The notes beneath the pieces are model-generated. The model had not been told where the DNA came from, ran no database searches, and worked only from the letters and a program-made list of their open reading frames with translations. A stretch of 64,000 bases of DNA from Deltaproteobacteria bacterium (GTDB taxonomy: Bacteria; Myxococcota_A; UBA9160; UBA4427). Location: the NCBI GenBank assembly GCA_029261835.1, contig JAJDAO010000073.1, positions 62,001 through 126,000 on the forward strand. The letters are read 5' to 3'. Positions 1-8,869 of the stretch are shown here, one piece after another (positions within the stretch are counted from its first letter, which is position 1; every line of letters starts with the position of its first letter). Both the position numbers and the translations under genes were made by a program.

Positions 1-206
1 TGTTGGCCACGATCGGGGCATTCCTCGGCCCGTTCGGGGTGTTGGAAACGATCGTCGTCGCCTCGCTGATCGGGCTCGTGTTCGGGCTCGCCTACGCGCT
101 TCTCACGCGTAGCTGGAGCAGCCCCTTCGGCTTCGGCCCCGCCATCGCGGCTGGCGCGCTGCTCACGCTCTTCCTGCCCGACAGCCTGCTTTCGTTGCTG
201 CAGTGA
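1..206 (+). CDS. Prepilin peptidase (A24 family), C-terminal fragment
   Basis: The reading frame is open from the window edge and ends at TGA 204-206, so only the last ~68 residues are seen. The fragment has two hydrophobic helices separated by a short basic turn (TRSW) and a typical 'SSPFGFGPAIAAGALLTLF' end. This resembles the C-terminal membrane region of type IV prepilin peptidases (PilD/GspO), which cleave and N-methylate type IV pilin and type II secretion pseudopilin precursors in the inner membrane. The catalytic aspartates would lie upstream of the window. The assignment rests on the C-terminal signature alone. Confidence 0.7.
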   Translation, partial: LATIGAFLGPFGVLETIVVASLIGLVFGLAYALLTRSWSSPFGFGPAIAAGALLTLFLPDSLLSLLQ

Positions 207-218
207 CCAGCTGCAGGC

Positions 219-292
219 TGGTTCCCCAGCATGGATTCGAACCATGATTCGCGGATTCAGAGTCCGCTGTCCTGCCGTTAGACGACCGGGGA
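219..292 (-). tRNA. tRNA-Gln (anticodon CUG)
   Basis: On the minus strand the sequence folds as a complete 74-nt tRNA. The acceptor stem TCCCCGG pairs with CTGGGGA (with one G-U) and starts with U1-A72, as is typical of bacterial tRNA-Gln. The anticodon stem is GCGGA/TCCGC around loop CTCTGAA, giving anticodon CTG. The T-arm is CATGG-TTCGAAT-CCATG, and the 3' CCA is encoded. It lies about 100 bases downstream of gltX on the same strand, so the two may be cotranscribed. Confidence 0.95.
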
Positions 293-360
293 ACACGGCC
301 TACGGGCGCCGCGGCTTCGCCTACCACCCACCCGGCACGGGGTTCTGCGCGGCCCACCCT

Positions 361-397
361 GAGAGCGCGCACATGCTAACGCGCCGCGAACGCTCTC
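361..397 (-). terminator. Possible stem-loop after gltX
   Basis: Immediately 3' of the gltX stop codon, GAGAGCG (361-367) is the inverse of CGCTCTC (391-397). A second inverted pair GCGC/GCGC lies inside. No T-tract follows, so this is either a weak terminator or only an RNA stem that separates gltX from the downstream tRNA. Confidence 0.3.
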
Positions 398-1828
398 TCA
401 ATCGTCCGTGGCAACAGCGTCCCTGCGCTCGATCAGCTCGATCGCCTGGCCGATGCGCTGGATCGTGCGCTTCTCTCCGAGAACCACGAGCGTCTCGAAG
501 ATGCCGGGCGAGCTGTGTCCGCCGGTGACGGCAACACGAATCGGTTGGGCCAGCTTACCCATCTTGAGATCTCCCAGCGCTGCGGCCACGTCGTGAAAGA
601 TTCCCTCCAGCACCTCCTCGCTCCACTCCTCCGCCTCGCTCATACGCTCGAGCAGCGCGCGCATGACCGTCAGCGCAGAGCCTCTGAGGTGCTTCTTGAC
701 CGCCTTCTCCTGATACTCGATCTCGTCGCGCAGATACCAGTGCGCGAGCTCGGCCATCTCCACGAGCGTCTTGCTGCGCTCGCGTAGCAGATCGAGCAGC
801 TTGCGCAGCTCCGGCGTGTCTTCCACCGGCCGCTCGGCCACGCGCTCGAAATGCGGTCGCGCCTGTTGTAGCAGCTCGTTCATCGAGAGCTGCTTGATGT
901 AGTGCTGATCGAGCCACTGCAGCTTCGCGATCTCCGCCCGCGCTGCCGAGCGACCCACGCTCTCGAGGTCGAAGAGCCGCCTGATGTCGTCGAGAGCGAA
1001 GATCTCCTCATCTCCATGCGACCAGCCGAGGCGCACGATCCAGTTCACCAGCGCAGCGGCCAGGTAGCCCTCTTCCTGGAACTGCTGGATCGAGACATTG
1101 TCCCGGCGTTTCGAGAGCTTCTTGCCAGACTCCGCAATGGTCAGCGGAATGTGGGCAAAGGTCGGGGGCTCCACCTCGAGGGCTTGGTAGAGTGCGATCT
1201 GGAATGGCGTGTTGGGGTGGTGGTCGGCCCCTCGAATGACGTGGCTGATTCCCATGTCGATGTCGTCCACCACGACCGCGAGGTGGAACAGCGGGCTGCC
1301 ATCGCTGCGCTGGATGATGGCGTCCCCGATCTGGCTCGCGTCCTGCCCGCTCGGGCCGAAGACGGCATCGCGAAAGCCGAGCATACCGTCCGGCGGCAGA
1401 CGCAGGCGTACGGTGTGCGGTCCGCAGTCCGGTCCGAGATCGAGTTCGCGGCAGTGGCCATCGTAGACACCCCTGCCTCCGGCATCGACGCTCGCCTGCT
1501 TGCGCAGCTCGAGTGACTCGCGCGTACAGGCGCAGCGGTAGGCTTTGTTCTGGGCGAGGAGTTGCTCGACAACCTCACGGTGTCTCTGGGCGTTCTCGCT
1601 CTGTCGGAACGGACCCTCATCCCAGTCGAGACCCAGCCAGCGCAGACCCTCGAGCACGGCCTCCTCCGACTCGCGTGTCGAGCGCTCGCGGTCGGTGTCC
1701 TCGATGCGCAGGATGAACTTGCCGCCGTGCCTGCGGGCGAAAGCCCAGTTGTAGAGTGCAGTTCTCGCGCTGCCGAGGTGCAGATACCCCGTGGGACTGG
1801 GGGCGAAGCGTGTGCGGACGTCTGTCAT
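398..1828 (-). CDS. gltX: Glutamyl-tRNA synthetase
   Basis: A 476-residue class I aminoacyl-tRNA synthetase that charges tRNA-Glu and, in bacteria lacking GlnRS, also mischarges tRNA-Gln for the amidotransferase route. The N-terminus carries FAPSPTGYLHLGSARTALYN, the HIGH-equivalent signature, and KLSKRRD is the KMSKS-equivalent loop at about residue 245. The ATG at 1828 is preferred because the protein then starts MTDVRTRFAPSP, as in family members; an in-frame GTG at 1858 would add ten unconserved residues. No Shine-Dalgarno sequence precedes the ATG, and a TATGAT box sits only 9 bases upstream. tRNA-Gln lies directly downstream. Confidence 0.95.
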   Translation of the reverse strand: MTDVRTRFAPSPTGYLHLGSARTALYNWAFARRHGGKFILRIEDTDRERSTRESEEAVLEGLRWLGLDWDEGPFRQSENAQRHREVVEQLLAQNKAYRCACTRESLELRKQASVDAGGRGVYDGHCRELDLGPDCGPHTVRLRLPPDGMLGFRDAVFGPSGQDASQIGDAIIQRSDGSPLFHLAVVVDDIDMGISHVIRGADHHPNTPFQIALYQALEVEPPTFAHIPLTIAESGKKLSKRRDNVSIQQFQEEGYLAAALVNWIVRLGWSHGDEEIFALDDIRRLFDLESVGRSAARAEIAKLQWLDQHYIKQLSMNELLQQARPHFERVAERPVEDTPELRKLLDLLRERSKTLVEMAELAHWYLRDEIEYQEKAVKKHLRGSALTVMRALLERMSEAEEWSEEVLEGIFHDVAAALGDLKMGKLAQPIRVAVTGGHSSPGIFETLVVLGEKRTIQRIGQAIELIERRDAVATDD

Positions 1829-1928
1829 GGGCGGCGGATCATACCCCAGCCTCCGCACGCGAAGAACGCCCTCTCAGCCGCCCACTCGCACGCCTTGCTC
1901 GGCGCGGCGATCGCGCCCGGGCGACCGC

Positions 1929-1958
1929 TTGACGCTGCGCTCTCCGCTCTGCTATCCC
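1929..1958 (+). promoter_or_regulatory. Candidate sigma70 promoter for yceD-rpmF-fabD
   Basis: TTGACG (1929-1934) is followed after 17-18 bases by CTATCC/TATCCC (1952-1958), within the 213-base divergent gap between gltX and yceD. The -35 box is good (5/6) and the -10 box is weak. It would give a leader of about 75 bases. Confidence 0.4.
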
Positions 1959-2041
1959 GTTGCCCGCCCTCCTGGCTGGCGGATCGGCAAGTCCCGGTTT
2001 CTCAAGAGTTTTATGGCCCTCCCCGGGCGGATTCCCGAGCG

Positions 2042-2617
2042 ATGAAGCTGCTCCTCGAGCGATTGACAGCCACTCCTCTGCAGTGCCGCGACGAGGTCTC
2101 GTCGGCCTGGTGGGCCGAGTGGTGCGCCGGTAGCTGTGGCTACGACCACGAGGTCGCGAAGCCGTTCGTGTTCGACTTCGAAGCTCACGTGATGGGTGAG
2201 GACGTCTACCTCGAGGGAAGCTTCGCCGGTGCGATCGATCTGCAATGCAGCCGCTGTCTCAAGCGCTATTGTCATCCCCTTCGAGATGCCTACCGGCTGG
2301 TTCTGCAGCCGGCGGGGGATCAGCTGCCGATCGATCCCGAAGGCGTCGAGATGCTGGAAAAGCGGGGATTGTGCCTGGGAGAGGATCTCGAGGCCGGCTG
2401 GTACCGCGGTCTGGAGCTTCAGCTCGACGGCTTCTTTGCCGAGGTGCTCGCCCTGGCCATGCCGGTTCAGCCGGTCTGTCGGGAGGACTGCCCCGGGTTG
2501 TGCCCGCACTGCGGTGTCGAGCGTGACCGGGAGAGTTGCGGCTGCACCGATCCGAAACCCGAGTCCCCCTTCGCCGCGCTGGCCGCGCTGCGTAAGGGCT
2601 CTGAAGGGGATTCCTGA
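2042..2617 (+). CDS. YceD/DUF177 family protein
   Basis: A 191-residue protein encoded two bases upstream of rpmF, the near-universal position of DUF177 (YceD) genes, which are implicated in 23S rRNA/50S accumulation in plants and bacteria. The C-terminal part contains cysteine pairs typical of the family: CSRC near residue 70, then CREDC, CPHC and CGC near residues 150-170. These suggest a metal-binding fold. The ATG at 2042 is the first in frame after the divergent gap. Function beyond the ribosome link is inferred from the family and neighbour. Confidence 0.8.
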   Translation: MKLLLERLTATPLQCRDEVSSAWWAEWCAGSCGYDHEVAKPFVFDFEAHVMGEDVYLEGSFAGAIDLQCSRCLKRYCHPLRDAYRLVLQPAGDQLPIDPEGVEMLEKRGLCLGEDLEAGWYRGLELQLDGFFAEVLALAMPVQPVCREDCPGLCPHCGVERDRESCGCTDPKPESPFAALAALRKGSEGDS

Positions 2618-2619
2618 AG

Positions 2620-2802
2620 ATGGCGGTTCCGAAGCAAAAGACATCCAAGGCCCGGCGCGACAAGCGTCGCAGCCATGACGCACTGGCAAGGCCGGCCCAG
2701 AGCACTTGTCCCCAGTGTGGTGCACCCAAGCTGCCCCACCGCGTGTGCGGCCAATGCGGCAGCTACAAGGGGCGCACGATCATCGAGACCGACGAAGAGT
2801 AG
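2620..2802 (+). CDS. rpmF: 50S ribosomal protein L32
   Basis: A 60-residue protein beginning [20 protein letters not shown], the standard L32 start, followed by a zinc-ribbon CPQCG...CGQCG. It is a structural component of the large ribosomal subunit. It follows yceD by two bases and is followed after seven bases by fabD, so ribosome and fatty-acid genes are probably cotranscribed as in many bacteria. The plsX and fabH genes that usually intervene are absent. Confidence 0.98.
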   Translation: MAVPKQKTSKARRDKRRSHDALARPAQSTCPQCGAPKLPHRVCGQCGSYKGRTIIETDEE

Positions 2803-2809
2803 ACCGGAC

Positions 2810-3751
2810 GTGCTGGCACTGGTCTTTCCCGGTCAGGGATCCCAGGAGGTGGGGATGGGGCGCGACGTTTGCGAGGCGTCGTCGGCCGCGCGTGCCGTAT
2901 TCCGCACCGCTGACGAGGCTCTTGGCTTCGAACTCTCCAAGCTCTGCTTCGAGGGGCCCGAAGAGACCCTGCGCCAGACCGAGCTTCAGCAACCCGCGAT
3001 TCTCACCACCAGCGTTGCTCTGCTGCGTGCCCTCGAGGAGAGTGGCCCCGTGGAGCCCGCTTACGTGGCGGGTCACAGTCTGGGTGAGTACTCCGCTCTC
3101 GTGGCGGCGGGTGCCGTGGGCTTTGCGGATGCCGTGCGCACCGTGCACGTGCGCGGTCGCTACATGCAGGAGGCCGTGGCCGAGGGGCGTGGTGCGATGG
3201 CGGCGGTGCTGGGCTGCCCGGCTGAAGTGGTCGCGCAAGCGTGCGAGACCACGAAGAACGAGAGTGGCGAAGTCGTGTCCCCCGCCAACTTCAACTCACC
3301 ACAGCAGACGGTGATTGCCGGTGAAGCGAGGGCAGTGGAGGCTGCTTGTGTGCGGGCTCGAGAACTCGGGGCGAAGCGCACGGTTACCCTGCCCGTTTCC
3401 GCCCCCTTCCACTGCGCCCTGATGGCCCCGGCAGCAGAGAAGCTTCGCGTGGAGCTCGACCGCCTGGCCTGGGCCGATCCGCGCCCCCCGGTGGTGACCA
3501 ACGTCGAAGCCGAGCCCAACCACGAAGCCACTCGCATTCCGGCTCTGCTCGAGCAGCAGGTCACGGCGCCCGTTCGCTTCACGGAGATGATGGAGAAGCT
3601 CGGCGCGATCGGAGTGACGCGCTTTCTCGAGGTAGGGCCCGGGCGCGTTCTCAGCGGGCTACTCGCCCGCATCCAGCGCCGGAGCAAGCGGGCCAACCTG
3701 GCGCTGAGCGACGATCTGGGCGCAGCGAGGGAGTTCATCAGCGGTACCTGA
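2810..3751 (+). CDS. fabD: Malonyl-CoA:ACP transacylase
   Basis: A 313-residue enzyme that transfers malonyl from CoA to ACP, supplying the extender unit for type II fatty-acid synthesis in the cytoplasm. It starts at GTG 2810 and reads VLALVFPGQGSQ, the classic FabD N-terminus. The nucleophile motif GHSLGEY is at about residues 91-97, and the catalytic His lies in VSAPFHCALM near residue 205. The start places the signature at the N-terminus; upstream in-frame sequence overlaps rpmF and is not FabD-like. Confidence 0.97.
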   Translation: MLALVFPGQGSQEVGMGRDVCEASSAARAVFRTADEALGFELSKLCFEGPEETLRQTELQQPAILTTSVALLRALEESGPVEPAYVAGHSLGEYSALVAAGAVGFADAVRTVHVRGRYMQEAVAEGRGAMAAVLGCPAEVVAQACETTKNESGEVVSPANFNSPQQTVIAGEARAVEAACVRARELGAKRTVTLPVSAPFHCALMAPAAEKLRVELDRLAWADPRPPVVTNVEAEPNHEATRIPALLEQQVTAPVRFTEMMEKLGAIGVTRFLEVGPGRVLSGLLARIQRRSKRANLALSDDLGAAREFISGT

Positions 3752-3885
3752 CCGCGCGGGTTGAGGCGGCCACCGCGACGTTCGCCGGTGGAGATGTCGC
3801 ACAATCCCTTGCGGTCGATTCGCCAACGTACGACGCTTGAACGCTGCCGCAGATCGCTTGTCTCGCAGCGCGGAGGTTGTGACAA

Positions 3886-4122
3886 ATGGCCCTTGAAGAG
3901 CGCGTGACGGACCTGATCGTCGAGCAACTCGGTGTCGCCCGGGACGAGGTCGTGGTGAGCGCGTCGTTCGTCGAAGACCTCGGGGCTGACTCCCTCGATA
4001 TCGTCGAGCTCGTGATGGCGCTCGAGGAGTGCTTCGACATCGAGATTCCGGACGAGGATGCCGAGAAGATCCAGACGATCGGCGATGCGATCGCCTACCT
4101 GAAAGAGCGTCTGGAGAGCTGA
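3886..4122 (+). CDS. acpP: Acyl carrier protein
   Basis: A 78-residue acidic protein that carries growing acyl chains on 4'-phosphopantetheine. The attachment serine lies in the DSL motif of [16 protein letters not shown] (about residues 34-49). It follows fabD after 134 bases, in which fabG would normally lie, and precedes fabF by five bases. The gap contains no gene; I see no convincing promoter in it, although one could be expected. Confidence 0.98.
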   Translation: MALEERVTDLIVEQLGVARDEVVVSASFVEDLGADSLDIVELVMALEECFDIEIPDEDAEKIQTIGDAIAYLKERLES

Positions 4123-4127
4123 CGTCA

Positions 4128-5384
4128 ATGGCGGCGGCGGATCCCGCGAGTCGCGTCGTCGTCACAGGGCTGGGCTGCGTCTCTCCCTTGGGGATTGGTT
4201 TGGCGGCGACCTGGGACGCCGCTGTGGCAGGGCAGTCGGGGTGCGGGCCGATCACGCGTTTCGTGCCTGACGGCTTCGCCTGTCGCATTGCGGCGCAGGT
4301 CCCGGGCGAGGTCGATCCGGGTGATCTGTCCACCAAAGAGGTGCGTCGTACCGACCGAGTCGTGCTCTTTGGCCTGGCAGCCGCGCGAGAGGCACTCGAG
4401 GACTCGGGTCTGGATCTCGGCGCGATGAATCGCGATCGCATCGGCGTGGCGGTTGGCTCCGGCATCGGAGGCCTCGAGACCATCATCCAGAATCAGATGG
4501 TCCTGCTCGAACGAGGGCCACGCCGCGTGTCCCCGTTCACGATTCCGATGGGTATCGCAAACATGCCGAGTGGCATGATCTCAGTTCAGTACGGACTGCG
4601 TGGGCCCAATCTGTGCCATGTCAGCGCCTGTGCGACCGGGGCCCACGCCATCGGCGAGAGCGCGAAGCTGATCCAGCGTGGTCAGGCCGATGCCATGTTG
4701 GTGGGCGGGGCCGAGACGCCCATTCTGGCGATCGCGGTGGCGGGCTTCAGCTCAATGAAAGCACTCTCGAACCGCAACGACGCTCCGAAGCGTGCCAGCC
4801 GTCCTTTCGACCTCGGCCGGGACGGTTTCGTCGTGGGCGAGGGAGCCGGCGTGCTGGTGGTCGAGTCGCTGGCGCATGCTCGCGCCAGGGGCGCACGCAT
4901 ACGGGCGGAGGTGCTGGGTTATGGCGCTACCGCTGACGCCAGTCACATGGTCGCGCCGGATCCCGAGGGCGAGGGCGCCTCCCGATGCATGCGCGCTGCG
5001 CTCGAGGATGCCGCTCTTCCTCCCGAGGCGGTCGCGTACGTCAACGCCCACGCGACGAGTACACTCGCCGGCGATCCGGTGGAGGTCGTGGCGCTGAAGC
5101 GTGTGTTCGGCGATCACCTCGAGCGCCTGCCCGTTTCGGCAACGAAGTCCATGACGGGGCACCTGCTCGGTGCGGCGGGCGCACTCGAGGCCATTCTGAC
5201 GATTCGGGCTCTGGAGGAGGGGCTGCTGCCGCCCACCATCAATCTCGACGACCCCGATCCGGACTGCCAGCTCGATCACGTTGCCAACAAGGCGAGATCA
5301 GCTCGGCCCGGCATCGGGCTCTCCAATTCGTTTGGCTTCGGCGGGACCAACGCCTCTCTGATCTTTGGCGTGACCGACATCTGA
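4128..5384 (+). CDS. fabF: 3-oxoacyl-ACP synthase II
   Basis: A 418-residue condensing enzyme (KAS II) that elongates acyl-ACP with malonyl-ACP. The Cys-His-His triad is visible: nucleophile Cys in SACATGAHAIGE (about residue 165), His in NAHATSTLAGDPVE (about residue 305) and His in SMTGHLLGAAGALE (about residue 342). The C-terminal GLSNSFGFGGTNASLIF is also typical. ATG 4128 lies five bases after acpP and gives the expected MAAADPASRVVVTGLGCVSP start. Confidence 0.97.
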   Translation: MAAADPASRVVVTGLGCVSPLGIGLAATWDAAVAGQSGCGPITRFVPDGFACRIAAQVPGEVDPGDLSTKEVRRTDRVVLFGLAAAREALEDSGLDLGAMNRDRIGVAVGSGIGGLETIIQNQMVLLERGPRRVSPFTIPMGIANMPSGMISVQYGLRGPNLCHVSACATGAHAIGESAKLIQRGQADAMLVGGAETPILAIAVAGFSSMKALSNRNDAPKRASRPFDLGRDGFVVGEGAGVLVVESLAHARARGARIRAEVLGYGATADASHMVAPDPEGEGASRCMRAALEDAALPPEAVAYVNAHATSTLAGDPVEVVALKRVFGDHLERLPVSATKSMTGHLLGAAGALEAILTIRALEEGLLPPTINLDDPDPDCQLDHVANKARSARPGIGLSNSFGFGGTNASLIFGVTDI

Positions 5385-5514
5385 TCGCTGGTCTCCGGCG
5401 TTGCTCGCCTAGACTCCGGCCAGTGGGCCCGGTGGTCGCTATGTTGTGGCGGGCGCCAGGCCCGGTCACCCCGGCACTGGCCCAGCAAACCAGCGAACGG
5501 AAAGGATCCAACCC

Positions 5515-6786
5515 ATGGCGAATTCGCCAACCCCCCATCTCGATGCGGTAGACGGCGAGGTGGCCGCGCTCCTTCGCAAGGAGGGCAGGCGGCAGGGGCT
5601 CTCGCTCGAGCTGATCGCTTCGGAGAACTTCGTGTCGGACGCCGTCATCGAAGCCGTCGGAAGCGTGCTGACGAACAAGTACGCCGAGGGCTACCCCGGG
5701 CGACGCTACTACGGCGGCTGCGAGTTCGTCGACGACGTCGAACGACTGGCCATCGAGCGCGCCAAGCGGCTCTTCGGAGCCGACCACGCCAACGTGCAGC
5801 CGCACTCCGGTTCGCAGGCCAATGCGGCTGTCTATCAGGCCGTGCTGGACTACGGCGACACAATGCTGGCGATGAATCTCGACCACGGCGGGCACTTGAC
5901 CCACGGCAGCCCCGTCAACTTCTCGGGGAAGTCGTATCGGGTCGTTCCGTACGGTGTTCGGCAGCAGGACGAGTGCATCGACTACGACGAGCTGCGGCGT
6001 TTGGCGCTCCAGCACCGGCCCAAGCTGATCCAGTGCGGCGCCACGGCCTACTCGCGTGTCATCGATTTCGCCGCCTTCCGAGCCATCGCGGATGAGGTGG
6101 AAGCGGTGCTCTTCGCTGACATCGCCCATATCGCTGGACTGGTGGTCACCGGCGTTCACCCCAGCCCAGCGGGTCACGCGCAGATCTTCACCAGCACGAC
6201 GCACAAGACCCTGCGCGGTCCGCGCGGCGGCCTGATCCTGTGCGACGCGGCCTGGCAGAAGAAGATCGACAAGGCCGTCTTCCCCGGTCTTCAGGGAGGG
6301 CCGCTGATGCACGTGATCGCCGGCAAGGCGGTGGCCTTCACGGAGGCGCTGTCTCCGGAGTTCAAGACCTACTGCGAGCAGATCGTCGCCAACGCCAAAG
6401 CGCTCTGTCAGGCGCTCATGGACAGTGGCTACAGGATTGTTTCCGGCGGCACTGAGAATCATCTCTTTCTGCTCTCACTCGTCGATCGAGACACGACGGG
6501 CAAGGCTGCGCAGATCGCGCTCGATCGCGCGGGGATCACGGCCAACAAGAACATGGTTCCCTTCGATCCACGCAAGCCGATGGTGACCTCGGGTGTTCGT
6601 ATCGGGACACCGGCCGTTACCACTCGCGGCATGCGCGAGCCCGAGATGGTTGAGATCGCCGAGCTGCTGCATCGCGTGCTGGTCAACCCGGGTGACGTGG
6701 AGGAGCTCGATCGAATTTGCGTCGAGGTCGGAGATCTGTGCCGCCGCTTCCCACTGTACGTGGATCGCTGGAGCGACCGGGACTGA
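5515..6786 (+). CDS. glyA: Serine hydroxymethyltransferase
   Basis: A 423-residue PLP enzyme that interconverts serine and glycine and charges tetrahydrofolate with a one-carbon unit. Family motifs include [12 protein letters not shown] near residue 30, [15 protein letters not shown] near residue 57 and the PLP-lysine segment [14 protein letters not shown] near residue 230. The ATG at 5515 follows a GGAAAGGA ribosome-binding site. The 130-base gap after fabF suggests a separate promoter, but I found no strong -35/-10 pair. nrdR follows after three bases, as in many proteobacteria. Confidence 0.97.
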   Translation: MANSPTPHLDAVDGEVAALLRKEGRRQGLSLELIASENFVSDAVIEAVGSVLTNKYAEGYPGRRYYGGCEFVDDVERLAIERAKRLFGADHANVQPHSGSQANAAVYQAVLDYGDTMLAMNLDHGGHLTHGSPVNFSGKSYRVVPYGVRQQDECIDYDELRRLALQHRPKLIQCGATAYSRVIDFAAFRAIADEVEAVLFADIAHIAGLVVTGVHPSPAGHAQIFTSTTHKTLRGPRGGLILCDAAWQKKIDKAVFPGLQGGPLMHVIAGKAVAFTEALSPEFKTYCEQIVANAKALCQALMDSGYRIVSGGTENHLFLLSLVDRDTTGKAAQIALDRAGITANKNMVPFDPRKPMVTSGVRIGTPAVTTRGMREPEMVEIAELLHRVLVNPGDVEELDRICVEVGDLCRRFPLYVDRWSDRD

Positions 6787-6789
6787 ATC

Positions 6790-7257
6790 GTGCGCTGCCC
6801 CTTCTGCAGCGACGAGGCGAATCGGGTGATCGACACCCGTTTGTCGGGCGAGGGCGAAGAGATTCGCCGACGCCGTGAGTGCGAGGAGTGTGGTCGGCGA
6901 TTTACGACACGAGAACGTGTCGAGCTGCAGTTGCCCAAGGTGATCAAGCGGGACGAACGGCGTGAAGACTACGCCCGCGCAAAGCTGATGTCCGGCATCG
7001 GGAGCGCATGCGTCAAGCGCCCGATCAGCGTCGATGTCATCGAGCGCCTGGTGGATCGCGTCGAGCGACAGCTGCAGGAGAGCGGTGACAAGGAGGTCTC
7101 GAGTCGCTACATCGGAGAGCGGGTGATGGAGGAGTTGACTGCTGTCGATCCGCTGGCGGCCGTCCGGTTTGCCTCGGTCTTTCGCAGCTTTCAGAGGACT
7201 GAGGACTACGCGTCCTTCTTCGCATCTCTCGATAGCGAAGAGAGCGGGCGCGACTAG
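6790..7257 (+). CDS. nrdR: Transcriptional repressor NrdR
   Basis: A 155-residue regulator of ribonucleotide reductase genes. The N-terminal zinc ribbon MRCPFCSDEANRVIDTR...CEECGRRF spans residues 1-37, and an ATP-cone follows (about residues 46-136), beginning LPKVIKRDERREDY and sensing ATP/dATP. The start is GTG 6790, three bases after glyA. The stop overlaps the ribD GTG by one base. The glyA-nrdR-rib-nusB order is conserved in many proteobacteria. Confidence 0.96.
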   Translation: MRCPFCSDEANRVIDTRLSGEGEEIRRRRECEECGRRFTTRERVELQLPKVIKRDERREDYARAKLMSGIGSACVKRPISVDVIERLVDRVERQLQESGDKEVSSRYIGERVMEELTAVDPLAAVRFASVFRSFQRTEDYASFFASLDSEESGRD

Positions 7258-8387
7258 TGGGCGCGCGCGCCGAAGAGTGCATGCGTCTCGCGCTGGCGAG
7301 CGCGCGACGCGGCATGGGGCGCACGCATCCCAATCCCAGCGTAGGGGCGGTAGTGTTTCGGGGAGCCCGCATCCTGGCCAGGGGGACGACCCAGCCGCCG
7401 GGCGGACCGCACGCCGAGGTCGTCGCCCTACGGAGCGCCGAACGACGCTTTGGCACGCGCGCGCTACGGGGCGCTTCGCTTGTCGTCACTCTCGAGCCGT
7501 GTTGCTTTCAGGGGCGCACCGGTCCCTGCACGAAAGCGATCATCGAGGCGGGCATTCGCCGTGTCTATGTCGGCTGCGTGGATCCACACGCGCGCGTCGC
7601 CGGGCGCGGTATTCGCCAGCTGCGGGCCGCGGGCGTCGAGGTCGTGGAGGGCGTGCGGCGGGAGGCCTGCCGAGAGCACCACCGCGGCTTCTTCGCTGTC
7701 TGCGAGTGCGGACGTCCATTCGTCACCCTCAAGCTGGCGAGTACTCTGGACGCTCGCATCGCCACGGCGACGGGGGAGTCCCGCTGGATCACGGGACCGC
7801 AGGCGCGGACAATGGTCCATGGATTGCGCTCGCGAGTGGATGCGATCATGGTCGGGTCTGGGACTGCCCTGGCCGACGATCCGGAGCTCAGCGCGCGACG
7901 CGGTGAGCGGATCATCCGGCGCCCGATACGGGTTCTGGTGGATTCGAAGCTGCGAGTGCCGACCGCTTCCCGGCTCTACCAAGTCCAGACGGGTGGCGAG
8001 ACCTGGGTGCTGACACGCGCTCGTGCCCGGGGCCGCCCCGGCGTGGTTGCCACCGGCGCACGCGTCTTCGACGCGCCGACGCGTGACGGGCATCTCGATC
8101 TCGCCGCCTGTCTGCAGACTCTGGCCGAGGCGGGGCTGACGACCCTGCTCGTCGAGGGGGGCGGGCGGCTTGCGGCGGCCCTGCTGCGTGCGGGCCTGAT
8201 CGACGAGATACACTGGCTGCTCGCCCCGCGCCTGATCGGACAGGAGGGCGTGCCCGCGTTGGGTCCGCTGGGGCTCGAGCGGCTGGAGCAGGCCGTCGAT
8301 CTGAAGGTCGAACGTGTGCGCCGACTGGGACGAGATCTGCACATTCACGCCCGCCTCGGACCCGCTGGCGCAAGGAGACTCGATTGA
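7257..8387 (+). CDS. ribD: Riboflavin biosynthesis protein RibD (deaminase-reductase)
   Basis: A 376-residue bifunctional enzyme catalysing deamination, then side-chain reduction, of the pyrimidine intermediate in riboflavin synthesis. The N-terminal cytidine-deaminase-like domain has the zinc ligands GPHAEVVAL (about residue 51) and EPCCFQGRTGPC (about residues 80-91). The C-terminal reductase domain starts near RPFVTLKLASTLDARIA (about residue 155). GTG 7257 overlaps nrdR by one base. The ribE and ribBA genes that usually follow are absent. Confidence 0.96.
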   Translation: MGARAEECMRLALASARRGMGRTHPNPSVGAVVFRGARILARGTTQPPGGPHAEVVALRSAERRFGTRALRGASLVVTLEPCCFQGRTGPCTKAIIEAGIRRVYVGCVDPHARVAGRGIRQLRAAGVEVVEGVRREACREHHRGFFAVCECGRPFVTLKLASTLDARIATATGESRWITGPQARTMVHGLRSRVDAIMVGSGTALADDPELSARRGERIIRRPIRVLVDSKLRVPTASRLYQVQTGGETWVLTRARARGRPGVVATGARVFDAPTRDGHLDLAACLQTLAEAGLTTLLVEGGGRLAAALLRAGLIDEIHWLLAPRLIGQEGVPALGPLGLERLEQAVDLKVERVRRLGRDLHIHARLGPAGARRLD

Positions 8388-8869
8388 ACGTCTATCCGTC
8401 GTCGCTCGATGCGACCGGCCTGCGCTTCGCCGTGGTCGTGTCCCGTTTCAATCATCTGATCAGCGCCGCTCTGCTCGAGGGTTGCCACGAGACCCTGCTC
8501 GAGCGTGGGGCGGATTCGGACGACGTCGACGTTGCGTGGGTCCCCGGTGCTTTCGAGATCCCGCAGGCGGCGCGTACGCTGGCGAAGACCGGACGCTATG
8601 CCGCTCTGGTGACGTTGGGCTCCGTGATTCGCGGTGGAACACCCCATTTCGACTACGTGTGTCTCGGTGTGACGCATGGCGTACGAGACGTGATGCGTGA
8701 GACGGACGTGCCGGTGGCCTTGGGCGTGTTGACGACGGACGATGTCGGCCAGGCACTGGCTCGGGCCGGAGGCGCCGAGGGCAACAAGGGGTCGGAAGCG
8801 GCGCTCGCCGCCATCGAAATGGCCCGTCTGTGCCCGGCATTGCTGCAGCGCCCCAGAGGCGGGGCGTGA
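8384..8869 (+). CDS. ribH: 6,7-dimethyl-8-ribityllumazine synthase
   Basis: A 161-residue enzyme making lumazine, the immediate precursor of riboflavin, as an oligomeric capsid-like complex. Motifs include VVSRFNHLISAALLEG, WVPGAFEIP, GSVIRGGTPHFDYV with the conserved His, and the C-terminal GNKGSEAALAAIEMA. It starts at TTG 8384, overlapping the ribD stop as TTGA. Translation is probably coupled both to ribD and to nusB. Confidence 0.96.
   Translation: MNVYPSSLDATGLRFAVVVSRFNHLISAALLEGCHETLLERGADSDDVDVAWVPGAFEIPQAARTLAKTGRYAALVTLGSVIRGGTPHFDYVCLGVTHGVRDVMRETDVPVALGVLTTDDVGQALARAGGAEGNKGSEAALAAIEMARLCPALLQRPRGGA

Noticed and set aside
5385-5514. Glycine riboswitch or strong promoter before glyA
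   Set aside because: The 130-base gap has isolated boxes (TAGACT, TATGTT) but no -35 partners at proper spacing, and I cannot fold a riboswitch-like core.
5239-6462. 407-codon minus-strand open frame
   Set aside because: It is a shadow of glyA and the fabF end, with no recognisable domain.
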